NCBI GenBank assembly: GCA_047638395.1 | Contig: JBLIMV010000002.1 | Location: 62,001-126,000 of the forward strand | Direction: 5' to 3' | Source of the DNA: CAXBCP01 sp047638395 | GTDB lineage: Bacteria; Pseudomonadota; Alphaproteobacteria; MPNO01; UBA830 | Length of the DNA stretch: 64,000 nucleotides | Shown here: positions 44,597 to 53,482 of the stretch, in pieces | How positions within the stretch are numbered: position 1 is the stretch's first letter | Layout: every line of letters begins with the position of its first letter | Position numbers and translations under genes: made by a program | The notes under the pieces: model-generated | Told to the model about the DNA's origin: nothing | The model's database searches: none | Seen by the model: only the letters and a program-made list of their open reading frames with translations

Positions 44597-46428
44597 TTGG
44601 AAGCTCCCGAACCGGCATTCGCTGCCTGCTTTGGCCCGCCTTCCACGATCACCTTGCGGAACATGCCTGCGGCGGCGTGATAGGACAGATGGCAGTGGAA
44701 CGCCCACTGACCGGGCGCATCGACCTCGGTTTCCATATAGACCGTGGTGCCGGGCGACACGCTGACCACGTGCTTGATCGGGTTCCATTTCCTGGCACCC
44801 GTGTCGAGGATCGACCACATGCCGTGCAGATGCATCGGGTGGGTCATCATGGTCTCGTTGACGAACTTGAACCGCACCCGTTCGCCGTATTTGAGCCGGA
44901 TCGGTTCGGCATCGCCGTATTTCACATCGTTCAGCGACCAGATATAGCGCTCCATGTTGCCGGTGATCCGGATCTCGATTTCACGGGTCGCCGCGCGATA
45001 TTCATAAAGCGGATTCTGTGCTTTCAGATCTGAATAGGACAGGAACTTCCCGCCATTCGCCGCCTTTGGCGCAAGACCACTGCCTGCTGCGTAGAAGGCG
45101 TCGGTTTTCTGAGCAGCACTCATTCCGGCCATGCCGCCATGGGCCGAATGATCCATACCTTTCATCGGGCTTTTTGCCGCAGGCTTCATCGCGGAATGGT
45201 CCATGCCTTTCATCGAGCCCGGGAGCATCGGTTTTGCAGCACCGTGGTTCATACCCTTCATGCTGGAATGATCCATCGGCTCTGCGGGCGCAGCACTTGC
45301 ACCCTTCATGGCGGAATGATCCATGCCCGCCATGCCCTGGTCGCTCATGCCCTTCATCGAGCCATGATCCATGCCCATATCGGCCATGGTCAGCAATGGA
45401 CCCGTGCGCAGTTTGGGGACCGCCGCCGTCATACCGGGACGTGGCGCAAGCGTGCCGCGCCCGTAGGCAGTCCGGCCCATGGTTTCCGCGAACACGGTGT
45501 ACGCCTTGTCTTCGCGCGGCCGCACGATGACGTCATAGGTCTCCGCCACCGCAATCCGGAATTCGTCGACCGTGACCGGGCGGACATTATTGCCGTCCGC
45601 GTTGACCACCGTCATCTTCAGGCCCGGAATCCGGATGTCGAAATACGTCATCGCCGACGAATTGATGAACCGGAGACGCACGCGTTCGCCCGGCTTGAAG
45701 ATTCCCGTCCAGTTCTGCTTCGGCCCCTTGCCGTTGATCAGCGGTGTGAACCCCTGAACGTCCTCGATATCGGTCGGCATCATCCGCATATCGCCCCAGT
45801 CGCTGCGGTCGGACAGGGTCGCACCGAGCCCCTTTTTCGAGACGTCCGCAAAGAAGTCGCCAGCCGTGCGCTGCATCCGGTTGTAGTAATCGGGCATCAT
45901 TTTCAGATTGCGCATGATGCGCGCGCCCGAATGGGGGTGTTTATCGGTGAGCTGAACCACGTATTCGCGGTCGTAGCGGAACGGCTCGCGGCCCTTGGGT
46001 TCGATAACGATGGCCCCGTAAGCGCCATCGGGTTCCTGGAAACCGGAATGGCTGTGAAACCAGTAGGTGCCGGACTGCACGATGGGGAAATTATAGGTAA
46101 AGGTTTCTCCCGCCTTGATGCCGTCATAACTAATCGTCGGCACACCATCCTGCTGATAGGGCAGGATCAGGCCATGCCAGTGGATTGATGTCGGCTCATC
46201 GAGGTTGTTTTTGACGTTGATCGTGACGTCTTCGCCTTCCTTGAACCGCAGGACAGGCCCCGGCGAGGCGCCGTTATAGCCAATGCCGTCCTTGACGAAG
46301 TCGCCGGTATCGATCTTTACGTTATCGACCGTGAGGTTGTAGGTGCCCGCCTGCGCCCCGATGGGGGCGGCTGTAATAAACGCGGCAGCCAGCAGGCCAC
46401 GCGCCGAGCGTTTGCTGAGATATGTCAT
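44593..46428 (-). CDS. copA: copper resistance multicopper oxidase CopA
   Basis: 611 residues from ATG 46428 (GGAG 6 bases upstream). A signal peptide ends near residue 27, with no clear twin-arginine pair. Cu ligands: SIHWHGLIL, FHSHSG, HPMHLHG and HCHLSYHAAAGMF. Between cupredoxin domains 2 and 3 (about residues 345-450) is a Met/His-rich insert built from MDHSAMKG and MKGMDH repeats that likely binds Cu(I). The enzyme oxidises Cu(I) in the periplasm. It lies between copB and a cupredoxin gene. Confidence 0.95.
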   Translation of the reverse strand: MTYLSKRSARGLLAAAFITAAPIGAQAGTYNLTVDNVKIDTGDFVKDGIGYNGASPGPVLRFKEGEDVTINVKNNLDEPTSIHWHGLILPYQQDGVPTISYDGIKAGETFTYNFPIVQSGTYWFHSHSGFQEPDGAYGAIVIEPKGREPFRYDREYVVQLTDKHPHSGARIMRNLKMMPDYYNRMQRTAGDFFADVSKKGLGATLSDRSDWGDMRMMPTDIEDVQGFTPLINGKGPKQNWTGIFKPGERVRLRFINSSAMTYFDIRIPGLKMTVVNADGNNVRPVTVDEFRIAVAETYDVIVRPREDKAYTVFAETMGRTAYGRGTLAPRPGMTAAVPKLRTGPLLTMADMGMDHGSMKGMSDQGMAGMDHSAMKGASAAPAEPMDHSSMKGMNHGAAKPMLPGSMKGMDHSAMKPAAKSPMKGMDHSAHGGMAGMSAAQKTDAFYAAGSGLAPKAANGGKFLSYSDLKAQNPLYEYRAATREIEIRITGNMERYIWSLNDVKYGDAEPIRLKYGERVRFKFVNETMMTHPMHLHGMWSILDTGARKWNPIKHVVSVSPGTTVYMETEVDAPGQWAFHCHLSYHAAAGMFRKVIVEGGPKQAANAGSGASK

Positions 46429-46482
46429 CTCTGTCTCCATTCTGAATAAGGGAGGGCGCCCCATACGGGACGCCCCAATGCG

Positions 46483-47136
46483 CTAATTGACCTGAACTTC
46501 TCCGACCATGCCGGCGTCATAGTGACCGGGCACGTTGCAGGCGAATTCGAACGTGCCTGCCTTCGAGAATTTCCAGACGATCTTCTTGCTTTTACCCGGC
46601 TCCAGCAGGGCGCTGTTGGGATCGTTGTGTTCCATGGTCTTGCCGCCGCCCATGTCCATTTTCATTTTGTCATGGTTGATTTTGTCGGCTTCGAGCACGC
46701 CGTGATCGACCATCATCATCATCTCTTTCTGATGGCCCTTGTGCATATCGGGCGTGCCGATATTGAACTCGTGCACCAGTTGGCCCTTGTTGCTGACGAC
46801 AAAACGGATGGTCTCTCCGGCTTTTACCGAGATCTCCTCGGTCGAATAGCGGTTATCCGTCATATCGATCGTGACGGTACGCGAGACGTCGGACACCTTG
46901 CCGGGCTCGCCGGCGGCGTTGCTATGGCCTCCGGTGTGTCCGCCGCCATGTCCAGCAGCAGCGCCATGCCCCTCTCCGGACATCATTTTGGCCTTGCCCG
47001 GCATCATATGTTCGCCGGGTTTCATGTGGCCGCCGCCGTGACTTTCGGCCGCGATTGCAAGTGTGGAGGATATCGCCATTGCGAATGTAATAGCCGTGAC
47101 GGCAAGAAGGTTTTTAGAAAGAGGTGCGTATTCCAT
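46483..47136 (-). CDS. periplasmic cupredoxin (plastocyanin/azurin-like)
   Basis: 217 residues from ATG 47136. A signal peptide is followed by a Gly/His/Met-rich linker (about 35-70) and a blue-copper domain (about 75-217). Type 1 copper ligands: His in LVHEFNIG, Cys in FEFACNVPGHYDAGM with the following His and Met. The Met/His-rich middle (HKGHQKEMMMM) may bind extra copper. It is probably the electron partner or copper carrier for CopA, which follows 55 bases downstream. Confidence 0.92.
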   Translation of the reverse strand: MEYAPLSKNLLAVTAITFAMAISSTLAIAAESHGGGHMKPGEHMMPGKAKMMSGEGHGAAAGHGGGHTGGHSNAAGEPGKVSDVSRTVTIDMTDNRYSTEEISVKAGETIRFVVSNKGQLVHEFNIGTPDMHKGHQKEMMMMVDHGVLEADKINHDKMKMDMGGGKTMEHNDPNSALLEPGKSKKIVWKFSKAGTFEFACNVPGHYDAGMVGEVQVN

Positions 47137-47290
47137 AACCGGAATCTCCAGAGTCTGAATTTCATGATTGTTCTGGTTCCGGAAAACAGGTGCACGCGAA
47201 CAGAGCACGCCGACCCGACGGCAAATACCGTCTCGATCAGAATCCTGGTGTGCGCCCGGTTAAAGCCGGAACGACGTCAGATAGGAAAAT

Positions 47291-47674
47291 TCAGACTTTG
47301 GGAACGGGCGGGTCGCTGTCCAGATACAGCGGGCGCAGCAACGGGTCGTCGGTCGTGAATACATGCACCGACATTGTCCGCAGGTTGACGAAAGCGCCAT
47401 TTTGTAATGCGCCGACGCAGGAGGCGACGCAGAAAATCATGCAGCATTGCATGGCGGCATGATCATGCCCCACCGGCATGTCTGGGGTCTGAGGCTGTCC
47501 ACCGGGCATGGCTTCCTGCATGGAAAGCATCTGGGCATGGTCATGACCCGTGGCCGGGTCTGCCGCGTCTGCGAAAGACGGAGTCCCGAAGGCAAAGCTC
47601 GCAAAAAACCAGACAAGCAGAGCGTAATGCCACCGCCTGTTTCGGGTCCTGAATGCGAACTTTGTTGCTGTCAC
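47291..47674 (-). CDS. small Cys/His-rich copper-associated protein, DUF2946-like
   Basis: 127 residues beginning with a GTG codon. An N-terminal hydrophobic helix (about 16-36) anchors or exports it; then GHDHAQM and GHDHAAMQCCMIFCVASC, a His/Cys/Met cluster likely to bind copper. It is the first gene of the copper operon. Similar small proteins accompany copper-resistance genes in other Proteobacteria. No enzymatic domain. Family assignment is tentative. Confidence 0.7.
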   Translation of the reverse strand: MTATKFAFRTRNRRWHYALLVWFFASFAFGTPSFADAADPATGHDHAQMLSMQEAMPGGQPQTPDMPVGHDHAAMQCCMIFCVASCVGALQNGAFVNLRTMSVHVFTTDDPLLRPLYLDSDPPVPKV

Positions 47675-47719
47675 GGGTATTCTACCGGTTCTGTCGTGTG
47701 TGGTCAGGATATGGCTCTT

Positions 47720-47735
47720 TTGATCTGCGGATCAA
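47720..47735. promoter_or_regulatory. 16-bp palindrome upstream of the copper operon
   Basis: TTGATCTGCGGATCAA is a perfect palindrome of 6-bp arms with a 4-base centre, 45 bases upstream of the first copper-operon gene. It resembles a FNR/CRP box but with a spacer two bases too long. A regulator is not identified; no CueR- or CopR-like gene is nearby. Confidence 0.45.
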
Positions 47736-47778
47736 GCAGCAAGTTCCACCGCTGGCATAACAGGCGCCGTAATCCTAC

Positions 47779-47905
47779 CTATTCCGCCGCCATCGCCGGC
47801 GTGTTGATGCGCAGAACGACAGGATATGTTTCGGCCCGGCTATACCTACGGCCGGTCACCGTCAGATCGTCCTGCATCGGAATTTCGAATACACAAAACC
47901 GGGCG
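47779..47905 (-). pseudogene. mosaic remnant of a Rieske oxygenase gene
   Basis: On the minus strand this stretch encodes FEIPMQDDLTVT, then a stretch of about 12 residues, then VVLRINTPAMAAE and a stop. The first part matches FEIPMQDDLTAT of the Rieske protein at 40528-41898 (40 of 48 bases) and the second matches VVLRINTPA of the same protein (25 of 26 bases), but in reversed order. The TPAMAAE-stop ending matches the end of the molybdoenzyme at 50215. It appears to be a rearranged remnant. It is not part of the flanking genes. Confidence 0.5.
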
Positions 47906-47906
47906 A

Positions 47907-49187
47907 TTATTCCGGCGCGTCGGCCTGCGCAGGCCCGCTGCCGGCAGCGGGTGCGAATTCCGGCAAGGTGAACACCTCTAAGTCATCCTTCTTCCCGGCG
48001 ATCCCGTGCGCGCCGAGGGAAAGCAGATCCCCCTGAAAAACATCTTTGAATTTCTTGGAGATCGTCACGGGCGTATTCAGGGGTTTGCACAGACCTTCAA
48101 GACGCGCCGCCTCGTTTACGGTCGGCCCGATCACCGTGAAATCGAGTCGCCGGCGGGTGCCGACATTGCCGTACATCACCTCTCCCAGATGCAACGATAT
48201 CCCGAACCGGACCGGTGGCTGCCCCATATCGGCGCGCCCGGCATCGCCACGGCCCATCCGCGACAACGCTTCGCGGGCGGCCATGACCGCCGCCCGGCAC
48301 ATGTCGGCGGGCGGGCGGCTGCCCTCGACGATGGGGAAAATTGCCATCACCGCATCACCGATAAACTTCAGCACTTCGCCGCCGTGATCCATGACGGCGC
48401 CTGCCGTACAATCGAAATAGTCGTTAAGGAGGCGCAGATAGTCGTCGACCGGCATTTCGTCCGCCATCGCCGTCGAATTCCGCAGATCGCAGAACCACAC
48501 GACGCAATCGATAGACCGACCGTCGCCGCGTTCAATAAGACCGTCCAGGACATGCCCCCCGGAATAGCGTCCGAGATACGTATCGAGCAGCGCGTTGGAC
48601 AGATCGTGGGTCGTCCTCGTCTTGAGCGCGAGCGCGAGCGGAAAGCTCAACGCATTCAGGTAATCGACTTCGTGTTCCGCAAAGCCGCCGATACGGCGCG
48701 TGGCATACGCGACCTGTATGCCCTCCATGCCTGCCGGCAGATCGGCCCATTTCACTTCGTTGGTGCGCCCATAGGAATGAGAGAAAGCAAGATATTCGGT
48801 CACGCCCGCCGCGCGCAGTTGATCATAGATCGGGAATTCCGGATCCGCCGGACCCTGGTCGAGCCGCTGGCGCAGGGACGAGATTTTTTGCGACGGCAGA
48901 TGAAAGAACGGGGCAGTCTGGAATTCCTCGGTCGCAAGCAGTTCGCGCGGCGCCATGTTGGTTTGTATCTGATCGTTATCTGCATCCCAGATACTGCTCA
49001 TAGCGCCGAATACCGGGTGGAGGATCATCGAGCCGACACTGAGGCGGTAGAGCGGGATACCGCCTGCCAAAAGGCGTCTCCCCATGCCCTGGACGATCTC
49101 GTCGCAGGTCGCTTCCCGAAGGCCTTGTTCGAGAATCCAGTTCCCGATGCCCTCGAACAGCGGCGAATTGCCTGCCCCGTCGCTCAT
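47907..49187 (-). CDS. cytoplasmic class III cyclase with unusual substrate-specifying residue
   Basis: 426 residues with no clear membrane segments. An N-terminal sensory region (about 1-215) precedes the cyclase domain. Metal Asp residues: FCDLRNST and KFIGDAVMAIFP. The substrate segment reads FTVIGPTVNEAARLE, with Pro where most class III adenylate cyclases have Asp or Thr; this variant is seen in some alphaproteobacterial cyclases. A second cyclase lies about 4.7 kb away. Input signal unknown. Confidence 0.9.
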   Translation of the reverse strand: MSDGAGNSPLFEGIGNWILEQGLREATCDEIVQGMGRRLLAGGIPLYRLSVGSMILHPVFGAMSSIWDADNDQIQTNMAPRELLATEEFQTAPFFHLPSQKISSLRQRLDQGPADPEFPIYDQLRAAGVTEYLAFSHSYGRTNEVKWADLPAGMEGIQVAYATRRIGGFAEHEVDYLNALSFPLALALKTRTTHDLSNALLDTYLGRYSGGHVLDGLIERGDGRSIDCVVWFCDLRNSTAMADEMPVDDYLRLLNDYFDCTAGAVMDHGGEVLKFIGDAVMAIFPIVEGSRPPADMCRAAVMAAREALSRMGRGDAGRADMGQPPVRFGISLHLGEVMYGNVGTRRRLDFTVIGPTVNEAARLEGLCKPLNTPVTISKKFKDVFQGDLLSLGAHGIAGKKDDLEVFTLPEFAPAAGSGPAQADAPE

Positions 49188-49370
49188 GATTCAGTCACCC
49201 TTCCTACGCCTAAGAGAGTTCTGAGAGCAGCCCAATCAGGCAGCTTGCCTATCACCCCGAATTCCCTGCCACGGTAAGAAAGTATGACGGATAGCCGGCC
49301 ATAGACGGGTGCCGAATGTCGTATATCGTCGGTGTGCCGGATTGCGGCGAGAACGACGGAAAATTGACGA

Positions 49371-50045
49371 ATGAAACTCTATCAACACCCTGTATCGACG
49401 ACCAGCCGCCCCATTCTGATGTTCATTGCCGATGAAGGGCTCGACGTCGATTTGCAGATCGTCGATATCCTGGCGGGAGAACAATATGGCGATGCTTTCA
49501 CGCAGGTTAACCCGAACAACACCGTGCCGGTTCTGGAAGACGGCGATTTCCGGCTGACGGAAAGTTCAGCCATTCTGAAATACCTGGCGGAAAAATCCGG
49601 TTCGACGGCCTACCCGGCGGATATACATGCCCGGGCGCGGATCAATGAAACAATGGACTGGTTCAATACCGGTTTTTACCGCGCCTTTGGATACGGGCTG
49701 GTTTATCCGCAGATTCTCGATACCTGCAAATTGCCGGACACCGCGGCCCAGGCGCTACAGGTCGTTGCAGGCAAGGAGCAAACGGAGCGTTTGCTCAAAA
49801 TTCTGAACGACGGAAAACTGGGCGACGGCACCCCGTGGCTTTGCGGCGATACCATCACGATCGCCGACTATCTCGCCTCCGGCATGGTTTCCGCCGGCGA
49901 GCTGATCGGCTGCACATTCAGCGCCTATCCCAACATCTGCGCCTGGTACGACCGCGTCAAAGCGACCCCGAACTGGGAATCCGCCAATGCCGGCCTTTAC
50001 GAATGGGTGAAGATGACGCATGGCCCCGAATATCTGACGGTGTGA
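49371..50045 (+). CDS. glutathione S-transferase family protein
   Basis: 224 residues. The N-terminal thioredoxin-like domain has KLYQHPVSTTSRPILMFIADEGLDVD and NTVPVLEDGDFRLTESSAILKYLAEK, with the GSH gamma-Glu site in ESSAIL. The C-terminal helical domain contains the N-capping GDTITIADYLAS motif typical of GSTs. Single gene, convergent with the molybdoenzyme operon through a palindromic repeat. Substrate unknown. Confidence 0.92.
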   Translation: MKLYQHPVSTTSRPILMFIADEGLDVDLQIVDILAGEQYGDAFTQVNPNNTVPVLEDGDFRLTESSAILKYLAEKSGSTAYPADIHARARINETMDWFNTGFYRAFGYGLVYPQILDTCKLPDTAAQALQVVAGKEQTERLLKILNDGKLGDGTPWLCGDTITIADYLASGMVSAGELIGCTFSAYPNICAWYDRVKATPNWESANAGLYEWVKMTHGPEYLTV

Positions 50046-50100
50046 CGCGCACGGCCACGGGATATCCGCCTGCCCGGGACGCCGCTCGACAATCCAAAGA

Positions 50101-50190
50101 TTCATTCCCCCGTCCTTGTGGCGGGGGTCCACTCCGGCAGCGACTCCGGTTTAACCGTGGGCCCCCGGCACGGGGCCGGGGGATTAAGTG
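50101..50190. repeat. dispersed palindromic intergenic repeat, copy C
   Basis: CCCCCGTCCTTGTGGCGGGG and a second hairpin of GCCCCCGGCACGGGGCCGGG type, separated by about 25 bases; the inner edges GGGTCCA and TGGGCCC are near inverted. Same design as copies A and B. It may terminate both converging genes. Confidence 0.7.
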
Positions 50191-50214
50191 TTCTAGTCGA
50201 TGCGAAGAGAGCCC

Positions 50215-52542
50215 CTACTCCGCCGCCATCGCCGGCGTGTCATAGGCCGTCACCCGCGGGACTTCACCGGCGTAACGTTCGATCTCGACCAGCGCCGATT
50301 GCGCGATGCAGCTCTGCGCCAGCCTGGACGATCCTTTATCCACCGTCAGCACATTCGGGTTTCCGTGCTTCTCCAAACTGCCGATATCGCCCGCATCCAG
50401 TGGGTCGAGCCAGGCGCCGGTCGACAGGCGCACCACGCCCGACCGCACCCGGTCGGTCACCACGGCACCGGCGAGGCAGGCACCCCGGTCGTTGAACAGA
50501 CGCACCACGTCGCCATCGCTTATCCCCCGCGTCTCAGCGTCGTCGGGATGCAACCAGACCGGCTCACGCCCGGCCACCTTGGTATCCTGGCTGGGGCCGC
50601 CGAAATCGAGCTGGCTGTGCATCCGGCGCAGCGGCTGGTTCGAAATGAGGTGCAGCGGATGACGGGCCACCTTGTCCGAGCCCAGCCATTCAATCGGTTC
50701 CAGCCAGGCGGGATGGCCGGGGCAGTCGTCATAACCAAAGCCGTCGATGGTCTCGGAGAAGATCTCGATCTTGCCGGATGGCGTTTTGAGGGCCGCTTTT
50801 TCCGGATCGTTCCGGAATGCCTCGAACAGGATCTGCGAGTCTTCCTGTGTGTCGAATTCGAAAAACCCCTGTTCCCAGAAAGCGTCGAACCCCGGCATTT
50901 CGATTTCGAGCCGCGACGCATTCTGGCGCGCCACGTCATACATATGACGCAGCCAGTCCATCTCGTCGCGCCCTTCGGTATAGGCGTCCGCCACACCGAG
51001 GCGCGTGGCCAGACCGGAAAAGATATCGTAATCGCTGCGCGCTTCGCCAACCGGCGGCACTGCCTGCTGCATGGCGATAAAGAACCGGTCGCGCAGGCCG
51101 CACCCGATATCGTTGCGTTCCAGCGTCGTGGTCACCGGCAGGACGATATCGGCGCGGCGCGCGGCAGGCGTCCACCACGGCTCGTGCACGATGATGGTTT
51201 CGGGCTTCTGCCAGGCGCTAAGGAACCGGTTGAGATCCTGCTGCTTGTGAAACGGGTTTCCCCCCGCCCAGTAGACCAGCCGGATATCGGGATAGGTCAG
51301 CGTATTGCCGTTAAATTCAAACTCAGCGCCGGGGTTGAGCAGCATGTCGACCACGCGCGCCACCGGCACATAATCTTTGACGCCGTTGGCGCCCTTCGCC
51401 AGGCCAATGCCCGGCATCTTGGAGGTCGGCGCGCCCGTGGTACCGATAGAGCCGTAGCCGATACCGACACCGCCGCCGGGCAGGCCGATCTGGCCGAGCA
51501 TGGCGGCCAGCGTAATCGCCATCCAGCAGGGCTGTTCGCCGTGATCGCTGCGCTGGACCGACCAGCTCATCGAGATCATGGTCCGCGTCGCCGCCATGCG
51601 CCGGGCAAGGCTGCGGATGGTGTCGGCATCGATACCGGAAATCTCCGCCGCCCAGTCGGCATCCTTCGCCACGCCGTCCGTCTCGCCGATCAGATAGGCG
51701 TGAAACCGGTTAAACCCGGTGCAGTACCGGCCGATGAAGTCAGGATCATGCAGACCCTCGGCGACCAGGGTATAGGCAAGGCCGAGCATAATCGCGGTAT
51801 CGGTATTGGGCCGGGCGGCCAGCCAGTCGGTGCCCAGCTCATCGAGAAAATCATCGCGCACCGGGCTGATCTGCACGAATTCCAGACCGGCGGCCTGCGC
51901 ATCGCGCAGATAATTCTGGGTTTCGTGGCGGGCGAAGCCGTCCTTCGACACCTGGCTGTTCTTGGGCGACACCCCGCCGAATGACACCATCAGTTTCGTG
52001 TTCGCGACAATTCCGGGCCAGCTTGTCGGTTTGAGCACCGGCTCCATCGATCCCGTCACCCGCGGCACGATCACCGACGCTGCGCCAAAGGAATAGTTCG
52101 TCACCTGGTCGACGAACCCGCCGATATCGTTGAGAAACCGTTTGAGCTGCGTTTCCGCCGAATGGAACGAGCCCGCACTACCCCAGCCGGACGAGCCGAA
52201 GATCGCTTTGTTCCCATGTGCTTCGCGCACCCGGGTAAGCTCCCCCGCCACCAGGTCCAGCGCCTTTTCCCACGACACGGCAACGAACGGCTCGGTGCCA
52301 CGCCCCGCCCCATTGCTGCCGGTGTCGCTGTTATGGCCGTCTTCAAGCCAGCCTTTGCGCACCATCGGCCGCTCGATCCGGCAATCATGATGCACCACCC
52401 CTGGCATTGCCTGGATCATCGGCGACGGCTCCGGGTCATCCTCAAACGCCGTGACACCCGTGACCCGGTCGCCCTCGGTCTGTACACGGTAGGCGCCCCA
52501 GTGGGACACGGTAAGAGGATCGGTGGGGGTCTGGTCGGTCAT
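50215..52542 (-). CDS. molybdopterin oxidoreductase, BisC/DMSO reductase type
   Basis: 775 residues, DMSO reductase family with a Ser-type molybdenum ligand in GWGSAGSFHSAE. It lacks an N-terminal Tat signal, so it is cytoplasmic like biotin/methionine sulfoxide reductase BisC. Other marks: WTHYGEQP-like region WSVQRSDHGEQPCWMA, and the C-terminal domain LHLISNQPLRRMHSQLDFG. It follows kynU-kynA on the same strand, 45 bases after kynA, and may be co-transcribed. Electron donors unknown. Substrate could be a sulfoxide or N-oxide. Confidence 0.9.
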   Translation of the reverse strand: MTDQTPTDPLTVSHWGAYRVQTEGDRVTGVTAFEDDPEPSPMIQAMPGVVHHDCRIERPMVRKGWLEDGHNSDTGSNGAGRGTEPFVAVSWEKALDLVAGELTRVREAHGNKAIFGSSGWGSAGSFHSAETQLKRFLNDIGGFVDQVTNYSFGAASVIVPRVTGSMEPVLKPTSWPGIVANTKLMVSFGGVSPKNSQVSKDGFARHETQNYLRDAQAAGLEFVQISPVRDDFLDELGTDWLAARPNTDTAIMLGLAYTLVAEGLHDPDFIGRYCTGFNRFHAYLIGETDGVAKDADWAAEISGIDADTIRSLARRMAATRTMISMSWSVQRSDHGEQPCWMAITLAAMLGQIGLPGGGVGIGYGSIGTTGAPTSKMPGIGLAKGANGVKDYVPVARVVDMLLNPGAEFEFNGNTLTYPDIRLVYWAGGNPFHKQQDLNRFLSAWQKPETIIVHEPWWTPAARRADIVLPVTTTLERNDIGCGLRDRFFIAMQQAVPPVGEARSDYDIFSGLATRLGVADAYTEGRDEMDWLRHMYDVARQNASRLEIEMPGFDAFWEQGFFEFDTQEDSQILFEAFRNDPEKAALKTPSGKIEIFSETIDGFGYDDCPGHPAWLEPIEWLGSDKVARHPLHLISNQPLRRMHSQLDFGGPSQDTKVAGREPVWLHPDDAETRGISDGDVVRLFNDRGACLAGAVVTDRVRSGVVRLSTGAWLDPLDAGDIGSLEKHGNPNVLTVDKGSSRLAQSCIAQSALVEIERYAGEVPRVTAYDTPAMAAE

Positions 52543-52587
52543 AAAATTGGCTCCGGTGGGACGCGAAGGGGTGTGGATCGTCTTAGT

Positions 52588-53442
52588 CTAAAGCAGCGTC
52601 CGCACATCCCATAGTTCCGGGAAGAACCGGATCTCCAGCGCCTTCTGCAGATAGGCGACGCCCGCCGTGCCGCCGGTGCCCCGCTTGTTGCCGATGATGC
52701 GCTCGACCGTGGTGACGTGGCGGAAACGCCATTGCTGAAACCAGTCTTCGAGATCGACCAGTTCTTCGGCAAGCTCGTATTCCTGCCAGTATTTTTCCGT
52801 ATCACGATAAACCTCCAGCCACATCTCGGTCACGCCGGGGTGGCCGGCATAGCGCACCGTCACGTCACGGTTCAGCACCTCTTCGGGCACCGGCAGGCCT
52901 TTATCCGCCAGCAGTCTCAGCACCACGTCATACAGGGTCGGGCTGTTGAGGGTTTTCTCGAGCGTATTGTAGTCGTCGGGCCGGTCACGGTGCGGTTCCA
53001 GCATGGCGCGGTTCTTGTTGCCGAACAGGAATTCGATCTGGCGGTACTGGAGCGACTGGAACCCGGATGAATGGCCGAGCGCGTCGCGGAAGGTCAGGTA
53101 ATCCGCCGGGGTCAGGGTTGAAAGCACATCCCACGACTGGATGAGCTGCGACTGGATGCGCCCGATGCGCGCCAGCATCTTGAACGCGGCGCGCAGGTTG
53201 CCCTCGCCAATGGCGTCGATCGCCGCGTGCATTTCATGCAGCGCCAGCTTCATCCACAGCTCGGTCGTCTGGTGAATGATGATAAAGAGCGGCTCGTCAT
53301 GCTTGTCCGACACAGGGCGCTGCGCCGACAGGATCGTGTCGAGCTGCAGATAATCGCCATAGGTCATATCTTCGGCAAAATCGGTATGCGCGCCGCTCGG
53401 GAGTCCGGGTTGGAGCGGCGACGGCTTATCGGGGTCGGTCAT
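52588..53442 (-). CDS. kynA: tryptophan 2,3-dioxygenase
   Basis: Heme enzyme that opens tryptophan to N-formylkynurenine, 284 residues, usual for the family. Seen are MTYGDYLQLDTILSAQRP, FIIIHQTTELWMKL, FRDALGHSSGFQSLQYR and the FLFGNKN segment, all in TDO. Start follows kynU by 40 bases. A kynurenine formamidase gene (kynB) is not nearby; this is the first step of tryptophan-to-anthranilate breakdown. Confidence 0.97.
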   Translation of the reverse strand: MTDPDKPSPLQPGLPSGAHTDFAEDMTYGDYLQLDTILSAQRPVSDKHDEPLFIIIHQTTELWMKLALHEMHAAIDAIGEGNLRAAFKMLARIGRIQSQLIQSWDVLSTLTPADYLTFRDALGHSSGFQSLQYRQIEFLFGNKNRAMLEPHRDRPDDYNTLEKTLNSPTLYDVVLRLLADKGLPVPEEVLNRDVTVRYAGHPGVTEMWLEVYRDTEKYWQEYELAEELVDLEDWFQQWRFRHVTTVERIIGNKRGTGGTAGVAYLQKALEIRFFPELWDVRTLL

Positions 53443-53482
53443 TGGGAGGCAGTCATGTGTGCGGCAGTCAGCTGGGCGGTCG

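Noticed and set aside
47779..47905. insertion-sequence scar
   Set aside because: No terminal inverted repeats, target duplication or transposase fragment are visible.
48006..49277. 423-residue plus-strand open frame
   Set aside because: It is antisense to the class III cyclase gene with intact catalytic motifs.
50200..51984. 594-residue plus-strand open frame
   Set aside because: It is antisense to the molybdoenzyme gene, which has family motifs on the minus strand.
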